From: Pseudomonadota bacterium | GTDB lineage: Bacteria > Pseudomonadota > Gammaproteobacteria > Steroidobacterales > Steroidobacteraceae | NCBI GenBank assembly: GCA_016720075.1 | Contig: JADJXW010000020.1 | Location: forward strand, 186,001 to 250,000 | Direction: 5' to 3' | DNA: 64,000 nt | Part shown: piece after piece, positions 18,375 to 26,184 of the stretch | Layout of the letters: each line of letters starts with the position of its first letter | How positions within the stretch are numbered: position 1 is the first letter of the stretch | Translations under genes and position numbers: made by a program | The notes under the pieces: model-generated | Databases searched by the model: none | What the model saw: the letters and a program-made list of their open reading frames with translations, nothing else | Told to the model about the DNA's origin: nothing

Positions 18375-19078
18375 GCGTGGCAATGAGCAACGGCAAGACG
18401 GTTCTGCTGATCGGCGCCTCGCGAGGACTGGGGCTGGGCCTTGCGGGCGAACTCGCCCGGCGCGGGTGGCAGGTCATCGCCACGGCGCGCGATCCGTCGA
18501 AGGCCACCGAGCTGACCGCCCTCGCAGCGAGCACCGGGCGGATCGAAATCGAGAAACTCGATGTGGACGACGTGGGTCAGCTCGAGGCGCTGGCCGCACG
18601 CCTCGCCAGTCGGCCGCTGGACGTGCTGTTCGTCAACGCCGGCATCTCCGGTCCGCGCGACCAGTCGGTGGCCGACCTTTCACGCGTGGATGTGGCGCAG
18701 GTGATGTGGACCAACGCGCTCTCGCCGGTGCGCATCGCCGGAAGGCTGCAGCCACAGGTGGCCGCGGGTGGCACGGTGGCGTTCATGTCCTCGCTTCTCG
18801 GATCGATTGCCGGGAACACCTCTGGCGGTTTCGAGCTGTACCGGATCAGCAAGGCCTCGCTCAACATGCTGGCGCGCGGCTTCGCGGCCACCGCCGGCAA
18901 AGACAAGAACCTGGTGGTTCTGAACCTGCATCCCGGCTGGGTGCGCACCGACATGGGCGGCCCCCAGGCGCCGGTGGGCGTGGAGGAGAGCGTGCGTGGC
19001 CTTGCCGACGTACTGGAAGCCCGGCGCGATGCCGGGCACCACTATCTGGACTACCAGGGCCGCGAACTGCCCTGGTAA
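18371..19078 (+). CDS. short-chain dehydrogenase/reductase
   Basis: The 235-residue SDR has the cofactor motif LLIGASRGLGLGLA, DVDDVGQLEALA, the VNAG motif (LFVNAGISGP), SSLLGS with the catalytic Ser and YRISKASLNML with the Tyr-xxx-Lys pair, then HPGWVRTDMGG. The start may be the GTG at 18371, which overlaps the upstream stop, or the ATG at 18383. The C-SDR small family reduces ketones or aldehydes with NAD(P)H; the specific substrate is not evident. It terminates the ADH-ALDH-SDR operon; the next gene converges 4 bases away. Confidence 0.88.
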   Translation: MSVAMSNGKTVLLIGASRGLGLGLAGELARRGWQVIATARDPSKATELTALAASTGRIEIEKLDVDDVGQLEALAARLASRPLDVLFVNAGISGPRDQSVADLSRVDVAQVMWTNALSPVRIAGRLQPQVAAGGTVAFMSSLLGSIAGNTSGGFELYRISKASLNMLARGFAATAGKDKNLVVLNLHPGWVRTDMGGPQAPVGVEESVRGLADVLEARRDAGHHYLDYQGRELPW

Positions 19079-19082
19079 GCGC

Positions 19083-19592
19083 TCAGTCGCGGGAGATCCG
19101 CAGCAGCTGCGCGTCGGTGGCGCGCACCATTTCCCGGGCCAGCTCGCGGACCACGATCTTCTGCGTCGGCTTTGACAGCTGCGGTCGCAGCAACCCGAGG
19201 AACCGCGGTGGAGCAATGATGACCAGCTCGCTGGCGCTGCTGCCACGCCGCTTTACATCGAGCAGCTGCGCGACGAGTTTCGCAAATCGCTCGTACGCAA
19301 CGGTGTGCGGATCGAAATCACTCGCGGCGCCGTGTCGCGCGGTGCTGCGGGGGCCCTGACCGCCGCGCGCGCGATCGAATACGCGTCCTGTCTTGTCAGA
19401 CAGCATCTCCAGGTTCTTGAGGTGAGCCGCGGGCAGCTCCAGCCGCGCTATTTCGGCCAGCTTCTGGCTGGCCAAGGTGCCGGTGACACGCAGCAGACGC
19501 GCCGTGCCGCTATCGGCCACCAGCAGCAGGCGAATGGGTCGAACCGGAGGCAGGCCTGCCAGTCGTTTGATCGTCTTCTTTGCCTTGGCCAT
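19083..19592 (-). CDS. host attachment family protein
   Basis: About 169 residues, basic at the N-terminus, with the family hallmarks RLLLVADSGTARLLRV, a DKTGRVFDRARGGQG segment, YERFAKLVAQLL and the highly typical LVIIAPPRFLGLLRPQLS. Members are named from a plant-attachment phenotype in agrobacteria but are widespread, and resemble archaeal release-factor-like (baeRF) folds. The biochemical function is unsettled. A GGAAGG site precedes the ATG at 19592. The N-terminal ~20 residues (AKAKKTIKRLAG) are Lys-rich. It faces the SDR operon tail to tail. Confidence 0.8.
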   Translation of the reverse strand: MAKAKKTIKRLAGLPPVRPIRLLLVADSGTARLLRVTGTLASQKLAEIARLELPAAHLKNLEMLSDKTGRVFDRARGGQGPRSTARHGAASDFDPHTVAYERFAKLVAQLLDVKRRGSSASELVIIAPPRFLGLLRPQLSKPTQKIVVRELAREMVRATDAQLLRISRD

Positions 19593-20019
19593 GGGAACCT
19601 TCCTTATCGGCGTTTCGCCCGTCGCGGGCGGTGGTCCCACAATACGGCATTCGAATCTACTGACACGGCAAAGACAAGAATCCAGCCGTTCATGATCTAC
19701 ACGACGCCGCGCGCCAGGACGGCGATCGCCGCGACGCGGATGTGGTTTATCATCAGACCTTGAAGGTACTACAAACGGCACGCAGTCGCCGTGGGGGTTG
19801 GAACCTTGGCAGTGGATGTCCGCGGTCACACGATGTTCCCGTCGAAGGGTTTCAACACGCCGACGTGCAGCGTGACCTGCATTCGCCGCTAGCCTGCGCC
19901 GGGTCGCCTGGGCAATTGCCTGAACCTGCCGGTCGTCCATGAAATTCCGTATCACTATGCCAATCCGGTCACGGGCCACTCCGGGCTCACGCCACCGGGC
20001 ACCAACTGAGGAGTAATGC
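19593..20019. other. intergenic stretch between divergent genes, no gene supported
   Basis: About 430 bases between the host-attachment gene and the first secreted-protein gene. Open frames exist on both strands but have no start with a ribosome site and no recognisable protein motif. The only clear signal is the GAGGAG ribosome site just before the ATG at 20020. Base composition looks slightly less GC-biased around 19640-19800, which would suit promoters for the flanking divergent genes, but I could not place a convincing pair of hexamers. A decayed gene cannot be excluded. Confidence 0.5.
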
Positions 20020-20895
20020 ATGAAGATCAGATCCATCCTCGCCGGCGCGCTGCTGTGCCTGGCCAGCACTTCCGCGCTGCAGGCCGCCGAGCCTGCCAGT
20101 GCGCCCGCTGGCCGGACTGCAGGTGGCGGTCTTACACAGGACCGGCAGGACGAACTGGCTCAGAAGCATGACGGCTACTACGGCGCGCTGGCGCCGCAGA
20201 ACCTCAAGAAGCCGCGCCCGAAGCCGCCGTTTGATCTGACGGGCACATGGTTCATCGACCTGCGCCGCTCGTTCGCCGACTTCCGGTTCGGCCCGCCGTA
20301 CCCGGAATTCTACGAGCCCGGCCAGACCGCGCTTCGCGAGGCCGAAGAGGCGCGCAAGAAGGGCGTGCCGTACCGGGATGTGATTGGCCGCTGCTTCCCC
20401 GCCGGCATGCCGATGATCATGACGCGCGTGTGGCCCACCGCGATGGTCCAGCTGCCGACGGTGGTCTACCAGCTGTTCGGGTTCACCAGCAGCATGCGCT
20501 TCATCTTCCTTGATGGCCGCAAGTTCACGGATCCCGATGTGGTTTCGTACACCTACAACGGGGAATCGATCGGCCGCTGGGAAGGCGATGCGCTGGTGGT
20601 GCACACCAAGTACATGGAGCCCAAGGAGCACTACATCGATTCGGGCATTCCCATCAGCGATGCATTCGAGATCATCGAGCGCTACACGCTGTCGAAGGAC
20701 GGCATAACGCTGCACGTCGACTACACGATGACCGACCCGAAGATGTGGAAGGGCGAGTGGAAGAGCAGCAAGAACTTCCTGCGCCAGGACTACAGCGACA
20801 TTCCCGAGGCAGAGTGCCTGCCCAACCTGAACGAGAACCTGCCGAGCACGCCGGAAGGCCAGAAGGCCATCAGCGACCGCGCCGCAGCCAAGTAG
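20020..20895 (+). CDS. exported protein of uncharacterised GRWEGD family (copy 1)
   Basis: The 291-residue product has a Sec signal peptide (KIRSILAGALLCLASTSALQA) and a mature region containing FDLTGTWFIDLRRSF, GRCFPAGMPMIMTRVWP, SIGRWEGDALVVHTKYM and EIIERYTLSKDGITLHVDYT. Two other genes here (21916 and 23108) share the C-x-P-x-G-x-P segment, the (S)IGRWEGDxLVV core and the following ITERxxL strand, so these are paralogues of one family. The beta-rich pattern suggests a lipocalin-like or small-ligand-binding fold in the periplasm; that is inference. No enzyme motif is visible. A GAGGAG site precedes the ATG. This copy is the most divergent of the three. Confidence 0.75.
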   Translation: MKIRSILAGALLCLASTSALQAAEPASAPAGRTAGGGLTQDRQDELAQKHDGYYGALAPQNLKKPRPKPPFDLTGTWFIDLRRSFADFRFGPPYPEFYEPGQTALREAEEARKKGVPYRDVIGRCFPAGMPMIMTRVWPTAMVQLPTVVYQLFGFTSSMRFIFLDGRKFTDPDVVSYTYNGESIGRWEGDALVVHTKYMEPKEHYIDSGIPISDAFEIIERYTLSKDGITLHVDYTMTDPKMWKGEWKSSKNFLRQDYSDIPEAECLPNLNENLPSTPEGQKAISDRAAAK

Positions 20896-20910
20896 CGCGG
20901 AGCACAAACG

Positions 20911-20937
20911 AAACGGCCGGCATCACGCCGGCCGTTT
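20911..20937. terminator. bidirectional hairpin terminator
   Basis: A perfect inverted repeat: an 11-base arm AAACGGCCGGC, a 5-base loop ATCAC and the exact complementary arm ending in TTT. It sits 15 bases after the stop of the plus-strand gene and 28 bases after the stop of the convergent DUF6152 gene. The A/T ends flank the stem on both sides, so it can serve both directions. Confidence 0.85.
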
Positions 20938-20965
20938 CAGTTCAGCGCTTAGCGCCAGTTGCGCG

Positions 20966-21382
20966 CTATTGCGCTGCGGGCTGGGCGGGATAGGCGTTGT
21001 TCTGGCCGGGGCCAGAGCCGCCGAGCTTGGTGCCATCGGCCAGCGTGATGGCCACGAACGAGCCACCCGGCTTGCCATCGCGCAGCGGATGCACCACCAC
21101 GGAGACCTTGTCGCCGTTCTTGAGCGTGGTGCGCTTCCAGCCCTGGCGCACCAGGTTCTGCGGCGCGTTCATCTCGATGGCCCAGACCACATCCGATCCG
21201 TCGGCCGCCTTGACGTTCACCTTGAACGAGGAGTGCGGGTTAACCCAGTTGAACTCTGCGATGGTGCCGCTCAGCGTCTGCTCCTTGGCGGAGTCGAACA
21301 TGGCACCAGAGTGGTGGACCCAGGCCGGAACCGAGGCGCCCAGCAGGGCCATGCCCAGCGCAATGCGATAACGCGTCTTCAT
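20966..21382 (-). CDS. DUF6152-type exported small protein (copy 1)
   Basis: The 138-residue protein has a signal peptide ending WVHHSGAMFDSAKEQTLSGT. The mature N-terminal HHS motif, the GTIAEFNWVNPHSSFKVNV strand pair, the MNAPQNLVRQGWKRTTLKNGD segment and IT-LADGTKL end are shared with the genes at 21395 and 22707 and match the DUF6152 pattern. The His-His-Ser immediately after signal cleavage could bind a metal; that is speculation. It converges on copy 1 of the GRWEGD family across a shared terminator and is followed upstream, 12 bases away, by its paralogue on the same strand. Confidence 0.8.
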   Translation of the reverse strand: MKTRYRIALGMALLGASVPAWVHHSGAMFDSAKEQTLSGTIAEFNWVNPHSSFKVNVKAADGSDVVWAIEMNAPQNLVRQGWKRTTLKNGDKVSVVVHPLRDGKPGGSFVAITLADGTKLGGSGPGQNNAYPAQPAAQ

Positions 21383-21394
21383 GATGTACCTCGA

Positions 21395-21829
21395 TTACTT
21401 GGCGCCGGGGGCGGGAGGAAGCACGGGAACGTTGATCGGGCCGGTGACCCCGGAGAAGGAGGCTTCGCCCAGGACAGTGCCATCGGCCAGCGTCAGCGAC
21501 ACGAACAGGCCACCTTTGTGGTCCGACATGTCGCGCAGCGGGTTGGTGATGAGGGTGATCTTGTCGCCCGGCTTCACGCTGGTGGATTTCCAGCCCTGGC
21601 GCTTGAGGTTGTTCGGACTGTTGAGCTCGATGTGCCAGGTCTCTGCCTTGCCATCGGCGCCGGCGACATCCATCTGGATGAACGCATGCGGATTGGTCCA
21701 CTGGAACTCGGCGACCGTGCCCTTGACGGTGATCCGCTGGGTCTGGTCGAACATGGCAAAGGAATGGTGTGCCTGCGCAGTGACTCCCGCGACAGTCAGC
21801 GCCAACCCGGCAAAAACGGCTTTGTTCAT
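21395..21829 (-). CDS. DUF6152-type exported small protein (copy 2)
   Basis: About 144 residues from the ATG at 21829, which gives a compact signal peptide (NKAVFAGLALTVAGVTAQA) cut before HHSFAMFDQ. Core blocks GTVAEFQWTNPHAFIQMDV, ELNSPNNLKRQGWKSTSVKPGD and VSLTLADGTVL align with the paralogue at 20966. The C-terminus is a Pro/Ala-rich tail (PVLPPAPGAK). It forms a two-gene minus-strand unit with copy 1 and is divergent from the GRWEGD gene at 21916, with about 86 bases between starts for a shared control region. Confidence 0.8.
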   Translation of the reverse strand: MNKAVFAGLALTVAGVTAQAHHSFAMFDQTQRITVKGTVAEFQWTNPHAFIQMDVAGADGKAETWHIELNSPNNLKRQGWKSTSVKPGDKITLITNPLRDMSDHKGGLFVSLTLADGTVLGEASFSGVTGPINVPVLPPAPGAK

Positions 21830-21915
21830 TGCACCCTCGGCACTTTCACATTGTGCTTGCGATTGCTGCATTATACGACCATCTACGACTCAAACAGTTC
21901 CAGTCCGGGGGAAGC

Positions 21916-22698
21916 ATGAGTGCGATGTTGCGGAAGTCACTGTGGGCGCCTTTCGTTCTGGTTCTGGGTGCCGGATCACTTATTGCCGGTGAAGCGCCCG
22001 CCCGGACTGGCACGGGCGCAGCCTGGCCGAAGGGAAATTATGCAGCCCTTAACAACCTGCCTGACTGGGGCGGGGTATGGGTGCTGGCACGGGGCCGCCC
22101 GGCAGCCGGTGCTGCGGCGCCAGAGCAGCCGAAGTTCAAGGGCGAGTACCTGGCGCGCTACCAGGCCTGGCAGAACGAAGTGCGAACCAACAGCGGTGTG
22201 GTTCGCAGGGAAACCTCCAACTGCATGCCGCCGGGCATGCCCAACATGATGGGCACGGGCCAGTATCCGATCGAATTCCTGTTCACCCCCGGCCGCGTCA
22301 CCACGCTGCATGAAGCCTGGATGCAGAATCGCACCATCTTCACCGACGGCAGGCCTCATCCCGATGACCTGGAACCCGGAATCTTCGGCCATTCGATCGG
22401 ACGCTGGGAAGGCGATACGCTGGTGGTGGACACCATCGGCATCAAGACGATCACCGAACTGGGTGCCGGCATGAAGCACAGCCCGAAGCTGCGCATCACC
22501 GAGCGCTTCCGCCTTGCCAAGGATGATCCGAACCAGCTCGTCGTCGAAATGACGATGGAGGACGCCGACGCGCTTGAATCGCCGTATCGCCGGACGCTGA
22601 CGTTCAACCGCCAGCGCGACTGGAATCTCATGGAATTCGTCTGCGCGGAGAACGACCGCAATCCGGTCGGTACCGACGGACTGACGAAGTTCAAGTAG
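21916..22698 (+). CDS. exported protein of uncharacterised GRWEGD family (copy 2)
   Basis: The 260-residue product begins at an ATG with GGGGGAAG upstream and has a signal sequence with hydrophobic core WAPFVLVLGAGSLIAG. Family blocks: NNLPDWGGVWVLARG, SNCMPPGMPNMMGTGQYPIE, FTPGRVTTLHEAWMQNRTIF, FGHSIGRWEGDTLVVDTIG, SPKLRITERFRLAKDD and ALESPYRRTLTFNRQRDWN. A C-terminal FVCAENDRN supplies a conserved Cys. No catalytic motif is recognised. It is followed 8 bases later by a DUF6152 gene and then by copy 3, so the three are one transcription unit. Confidence 0.8.
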   Translation: MSAMLRKSLWAPFVLVLGAGSLIAGEAPARTGTGAAWPKGNYAALNNLPDWGGVWVLARGRPAAGAAAPEQPKFKGEYLARYQAWQNEVRTNSGVVRRETSNCMPPGMPNMMGTGQYPIEFLFTPGRVTTLHEAWMQNRTIFTDGRPHPDDLEPGIFGHSIGRWEGDTLVVDTIGIKTITELGAGMKHSPKLRITERFRLAKDDPNQLVVEMTMEDADALESPYRRTLTFNRQRDWNLMEFVCAENDRNPVGTDGLTKFK

Positions 22699-22706
22699 GG
22701 GATCGC

Positions 22707-23111
22707 ATGCTCCGCAGTAGATTGACGCTGTCGATTGTCGTCGCGATGCTCGGGGCGCCACTGGCACTGGCCCATCATTCGCTCAGCGGCCAGTTCGACA
22801 CCACCAAGAGCTTCCAGATCACCGGCGTGGTGTCGAAGGTTGACTGGATCAATCCTCACACGCAGGTGTTCGTCGATGTGAAGCAGGCCAACGGCACGAC
22901 CATCACCTACAAGCTCGAATCGCTTCCCGTGGCAATGATGCGCAAGTCCGGGCTTTCCAAGAGCGACCTGGTTGGCGACGGCAGGCCCGTGGTCATCGAT
23001 GCCCATCCGGCGCGCGGTGATATGCCGCATCTGGGCTACCTGCTGCACATCAGGCTTCCCGACGGCCGCGACATCCAGTTCTCGAAGGTACCCGGAGCGG
23101 AGCAGCCATGA
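22707..23111 (+). CDS. DUF6152-type exported small protein (copy 3)
   Basis: The 134-residue product has a signal peptide (RSRLTLSIVVAMLGAPLALA) cut before HHSLSGQFDTTKSFQITG, then VVSKVDWINPHTQVFVDV, ESLPVAMMRKSGLSKSDLVGD and LHIRLPDGRDI. The spacing of these blocks matches the two minus-strand copies, and this one lacks their final ADGT-tail. Its stop overlaps the start of GRWEGD copy 3 (ATGA), so a pair of DUF6152 and GRWEGD products is translationally coupled here, which supports a shared function. Confidence 0.8.
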   Translation: MLRSRLTLSIVVAMLGAPLALAHHSLSGQFDTTKSFQITGVVSKVDWINPHTQVFVDVKQANGTTITYKLESLPVAMMRKSGLSKSDLVGDGRPVVIDAHPARGDMPHLGYLLHIRLPDGRDIQFSKVPGAEQP

Positions 23112-23923
23112 ACTCACGTCCACTGGTCGCACTGGTCCTGGCATTCGGCGCCGCGGGCATGCTGCTGGCCGCGGCTCCTGCAACCACTCCACGGCTTGCC
23201 GACGGCAAGCCTGATCTCAACGGCACGTGGGAGAACGGCGGCGGCATCGATTTTCTGCGGCCCGTGACGCGACCCGACGGTTCGGTGTGCGTGACGGGGT
23301 GCTCGCCGGGCGCGCCGACTTCGGCCGCGGCCGCTGCTGCCCAGGCGCCCGTGCCGGCCATCGGCACGGCGCGACCGAAATACCGGCCCGAGTTCGCCGC
23401 ACGCGTCGACGACCTGAAGAAGCGTCAGCAGAAGGAAGACGGCGTGCTGCGCTGCCAGCCTCCGGGTCTGCCGCGCATCGGTCCTCCGGACAAGATCATG
23501 CAGACCTCGCGCGAGGTCGTATTCCTTTACGAGGATGTTTCCGGTCCCTTTTTCCGCATCGTGCCGCTCAGGCCTGGCGTGAAGCGCATCGATGACAGCG
23601 AAAGCTACCTGGGTGAAGCCGAAGGGCACTGGGAAGGCGACACGCTGGTTGTCGTCACCCGCAATTTCAACGACCTGACATGGCTTACCGATGATGGCGC
23701 GTTCCACACGACGGGACTGGTGGTCACCGAGCGGCTGACGCGGCGCGGCAACGAGATCGAGTGGCTGGCGCTTGCGGATGATCCGAAGGTGCTGGCGGAG
23801 CCCTGGCAGCTGCGGCCGCGGCGCATGGTGCTCACGGACGTCGAAATGGCCGAACCCGCGCCGTGCATCGAGCAGGACATGTCCCATATGAAGGACGACT
23901 CCTATCACTCCAATCCGCGGTGA
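23108..23923 (+). CDS. exported protein of uncharacterised GRWEGD family (copy 3)
   Basis: The 271-residue product has a signal peptide (LVALVLAFGAAGMLLAAAPA), a PDLNGTWENGGGIDF start that resembles copy 1 (FDLTGTW), a Cys pair (SVCVTGC), and the family core LRCQPPGLPRIGPPDKIMQT, AEGHWEGDTLVVVTRNF and VVTERLTRRGNEIEWL. It ends with a His/Ser-rich tail. It is the last gene before the rimP promoter and appears to end the cluster. Function is unknown; with its neighbours it suggests a periplasmic ligand-handling set. Confidence 0.78.
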   Translation: MNSRPLVALVLAFGAAGMLLAAAPATTPRLADGKPDLNGTWENGGGIDFLRPVTRPDGSVCVTGCSPGAPTSAAAAAAQAPVPAIGTARPKYRPEFAARVDDLKKRQQKEDGVLRCQPPGLPRIGPPDKIMQTSREVVFLYEDVSGPFFRIVPLRPGVKRIDDSESYLGEAEGHWEGDTLVVVTRNFNDLTWLTDDGAFHTTGLVVTERLTRRGNEIEWLALADDPKVLAEPWQLRPRRMVLTDVEMAEPAPCIEQDMSHMKDDSYHSNPR

Positions 23924-23960
23924 TTTGCCCCGGGGCGTGAAATTCCTGCCCCGGCGGGGG

Positions 23961-23989
23961 TTTACCCGCGGCCCAACAGGGCCTAGAAT
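23961..23989 (+). promoter_or_regulatory. sigma-70 promoter of the rimP-nusA-infB operon
   Basis: A -35 TTTACC (23961-23966) and a -10 TAGAAT (23984-23989) separated by exactly 17 bases. Transcription would start near 23996 and produce a leader of about 130 nt before the rimP start. It lies 38 bases after the stop of the last secreted-protein gene. Confidence 0.7.
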
Positions 23990-24033
23990 CGCCGTCCCGC
24001 TTGGAGGGTCAGGCGGGCTACGTTTTAGGTGAC

Positions 24034-24057
24034 AAAGGGCCCCCGTGTGGGGCCTTT
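24034..24057 (+). terminator. leader hairpin 1 upstream of rimP
   Basis: A G/C-rich hairpin: CCCC pairs with GGGG around a GTGT loop, extended by GG/CC and AAA/TTT with a bulge, and followed by a short T run (TTTT). It lies inside the predicted leader RNA between promoter and rimP, so it could attenuate transcription. Confidence 0.5.
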
Positions 24058-24067
24058 TGCTTAAGCG

Positions 24068-24091
24068 AGGGCCGGTTCAGGGCCCTTTTTT
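24068..24091 (+). terminator. leader hairpin 2, intrinsic-terminator-like, upstream of rimP
   Basis: A perfect 6-bp stem (AGGGCC/GGCCCT) with a 7-base loop followed directly by a run of six T. This is a textbook intrinsic terminator, but placed 36 bases before the rimP start and after the operon promoter, which fits a regulated attenuator for an operon that encodes the elongation/termination factor NusA. Confidence 0.65.
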
Positions 24092-24126
24092 GTTTCAGGT
24101 GCCCTGTGTGGCAGGAGGTCTTTGGC

Positions 24127-24660
24127 GTGCTGCGGGAACGACTGCTGGCATTGGCCGAACCCCTGGTGCAGCGGCTGGGCTACGAGCTGGTGGATGTGGA
24201 GTACGCGGCGACGCGCTCCGAGGCCACGCTCCGGGTCTACATCGACTGGCCGGAAGGCAAGATGAGTGCCGAGGCCCAGCTTGCCGGTGATGACGGAACG
24301 CGGGCCTTCGACGGCATCGGCGTCGAGGACTGCGAGCGTGTCAGTCGCGAGCTGTCGGCGCTGCTGGATGTGGAGGATCCGATTACGGTTCCCTACCAGC
24401 TGGAGGTGTCGTCGCCGGGTGCGGATCGCATCCTGCGGACACCGGCGCACTACCAGCGCTTCGTTGGCGAGCGCGCCCATGTGGAGCTCCTGGCGCCGCG
24501 CGACGGCCGGCGACGGTACACCGGCACGCTGGTGCGTGCGGGTGAAGAGGATTTTGAAGTGAACGTGGATGGTTCGGCTGTGAGCATCCGGTACGCCGAG
24601 GCGGGCAAAACCCGCCTGGCGCCGGATTTCTCGCGCCAGAGGCCCCGAGGAAAGAAGTGA
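24127..24660 (+). CDS. rimP: ribosome maturation factor RimP
   Basis: A 177-residue product from a GTG with AGGAGG at a proper distance. RimP N-terminal block ALAEPLVQRLGYELVDVEY, the insert typical of this branch (WPEGKMSAEAQLAGDDGTRA), VEDCERVSRELSALLDVEDP, LEVSSPGADRILRTPAHYQRF and the C-terminal SH3-like TGTLVRAGEEDFEVNVDG. RimP helps assemble the 30S subunit. The stop overlaps the nusA start, as in the conserved rimP-nusA-infB operon. Confidence 0.95.
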   Translation: MLRERLLALAEPLVQRLGYELVDVEYAATRSEATLRVYIDWPEGKMSAEAQLAGDDGTRAFDGIGVEDCERVSRELSALLDVEDPITVPYQLEVSSPGADRILRTPAHYQRFVGERAHVELLAPRDGRRRYTGTLVRAGEEDFEVNVDGSAVSIRYAEAGKTRLAPDFSRQRPRGKK

Positions 24661-26163
24661 TGAACAAGGAAATCCTGATGGTCGTCGACGCCGTCTCCAA
24701 CGAGAAGGGCGTCGAGAAGGAAGTGATCTTCGAGGCGCTGGAGGCGGCGCTGGCCGCGGCCACGCGCAAGAAGCACGGCGAGGAATGGGACGTTCGCGTC
24801 GCCATCAATCGCAAGACCGGCGACTACGACACCTTCCGTCGCTGGAAGGTGTTCGCCGACGAATCCCCAGACCTCACCACGCCGGATCGCGAACTGCGCC
24901 TGGAAGACGCGCTGGACCTGTCGAAGGACGCCGAGCCGGGCGGCTTCGTCGAGGAACCGATGGAATCGGTAGCCTTCGGCCGCATCGCCGCGCAGCAGGC
25001 CAAGCAGGTCATGGTGCAGAAGGTGCGCGAGGCAGAGCGCGCGCAGGTGGTCGAACTGTTCAAGGATCGCGTCAACACGCTGGTTTCGGGCGTGGTCAAG
25101 CGCGTGGACCGCAACGGCATCTTCGTCGACATGGGCAGCAACGCCGAAGGCTTCATCCAGCGCAGCGACATGATCCCGCGCGAAGCCCTGAAGCCCCAGG
25201 ACCGCGTCAAGGCGTTCCTGAAGGAAGTGAAGAAACCCACCGAACAGCAGCGCGGCCCGCTGCTGTTCCTGTCGCGCACCGCACCGGAGTTCCTGATCGA
25301 GCTGTTCAAGCTCGAGGTACCGGAAGTGGGGCAGGGCACCATCGAGATCCTGGGCGCCGCGCGCGACCCCGGCGTGCGCGCCAAGATCGCAGTGCGCAGC
25401 AACGAGCCGCGCATTGATCCGGTCGGCGCGTGCGTCGGCATGCGCGGGTCGCGCGTGCAGGCGGTTTCCAATGAGATCGCCGGCGAGCGCGTGGACATCA
25501 TCCCCTTCGACGAGAACCCGGCGCAGTTCGTCATCAACGCCATGTCGCCGGCCGAGGTGCAGTCGATCGTCGTCGACGAGGATTCGCACTCGATGGACAT
25601 CGCGGTGTCGGAAGAAAAACTGTCGCAGGCCATCGGTCGCGGTGGCCAGAACATCCGCCTGGCCAGCCAGCTCACGGGCTGGGAACTGAACGTGATGACC
25701 GAATCCGACGCGGAAGCCAAGAGCGAGTCCGAGTCCCAGAAGCTGGTGCAGATGTTCACCAAGGCGCTGGACGTGGACCAGGACGTGGCCACCATCCTGG
25801 CGCAGGAAGGCTTCTCGACCATCGAGGAGCTGGCCTATGTGCCGGTGAGCGAGCTGGCGAACATCGCCGAGTTCGACGAGGAGATGGTCAAGGAACTGCG
25901 CAATCGCGCGCGACGTGCTGCTGACGCAGGCCATCGCCAGCGAAGAGAGCCTGGAAAGCACCATGCCTTCCGATGACCTGCTGGCACTGACCGGCATGAA
26001 CCCCGACCTGGCGCTCGCGCTGTCGTCTCGCGGCGTTCGCACGCGCGAGCAGCGGGCCGAGCAGTCAGTTGACGACCTGGCGGATATCGATGGCCTGGAT
26101 GAAACCGCAGCCGGCACGCTGATCATGAAGGCGCGCGAGCATTGGTTCACGGCCGAGAAGTAA
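24660..26163 (+). CDS. nusA: transcription termination/antitermination protein NusA, frameshifted near its C-terminal region
   Basis: From the ATG at 24660 the protein reads through the N-terminal RNAP-binding domain, S1 domain (SGVVKRVDRNGIFVDMGSNAEGFI), KH1/KH2 (VGACVGMRGSRVQAV; AIGRGGQNIRLASQLTG) and first acidic repeat. At 25905-25912 the frame moves: ELRNRAR is followed in the next frame by DVLLTQAIASEES and a second helical repeat ending WFTAEK at 26163. Two missing bases in the CGCGCG run restore NRARDVLLTQ. Corrected length is about 501 residues, normal for gammaproteobacterial NusA. It controls pausing, termination and antitermination and likely its own leader. A real two-gene split is unlikely. 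Confidence 0.92.
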
Positions 26164-26184
26164 GCCGCAAGGCTAAGGACGAAC

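Noticed and set aside
16482..18383. 633-codon open frame on the minus strand
   Set aside because: It is antisense to intact alcohol and aldehyde dehydrogenase genes; in GC-rich DNA such frames arise from codon bias, and its His/Arg/Gly-rich sequence has no family features.
19640..19670. TTCGAAT motif resembling a tRNA T loop
   Set aside because: No acceptor or anticodon stems can be formed around it.
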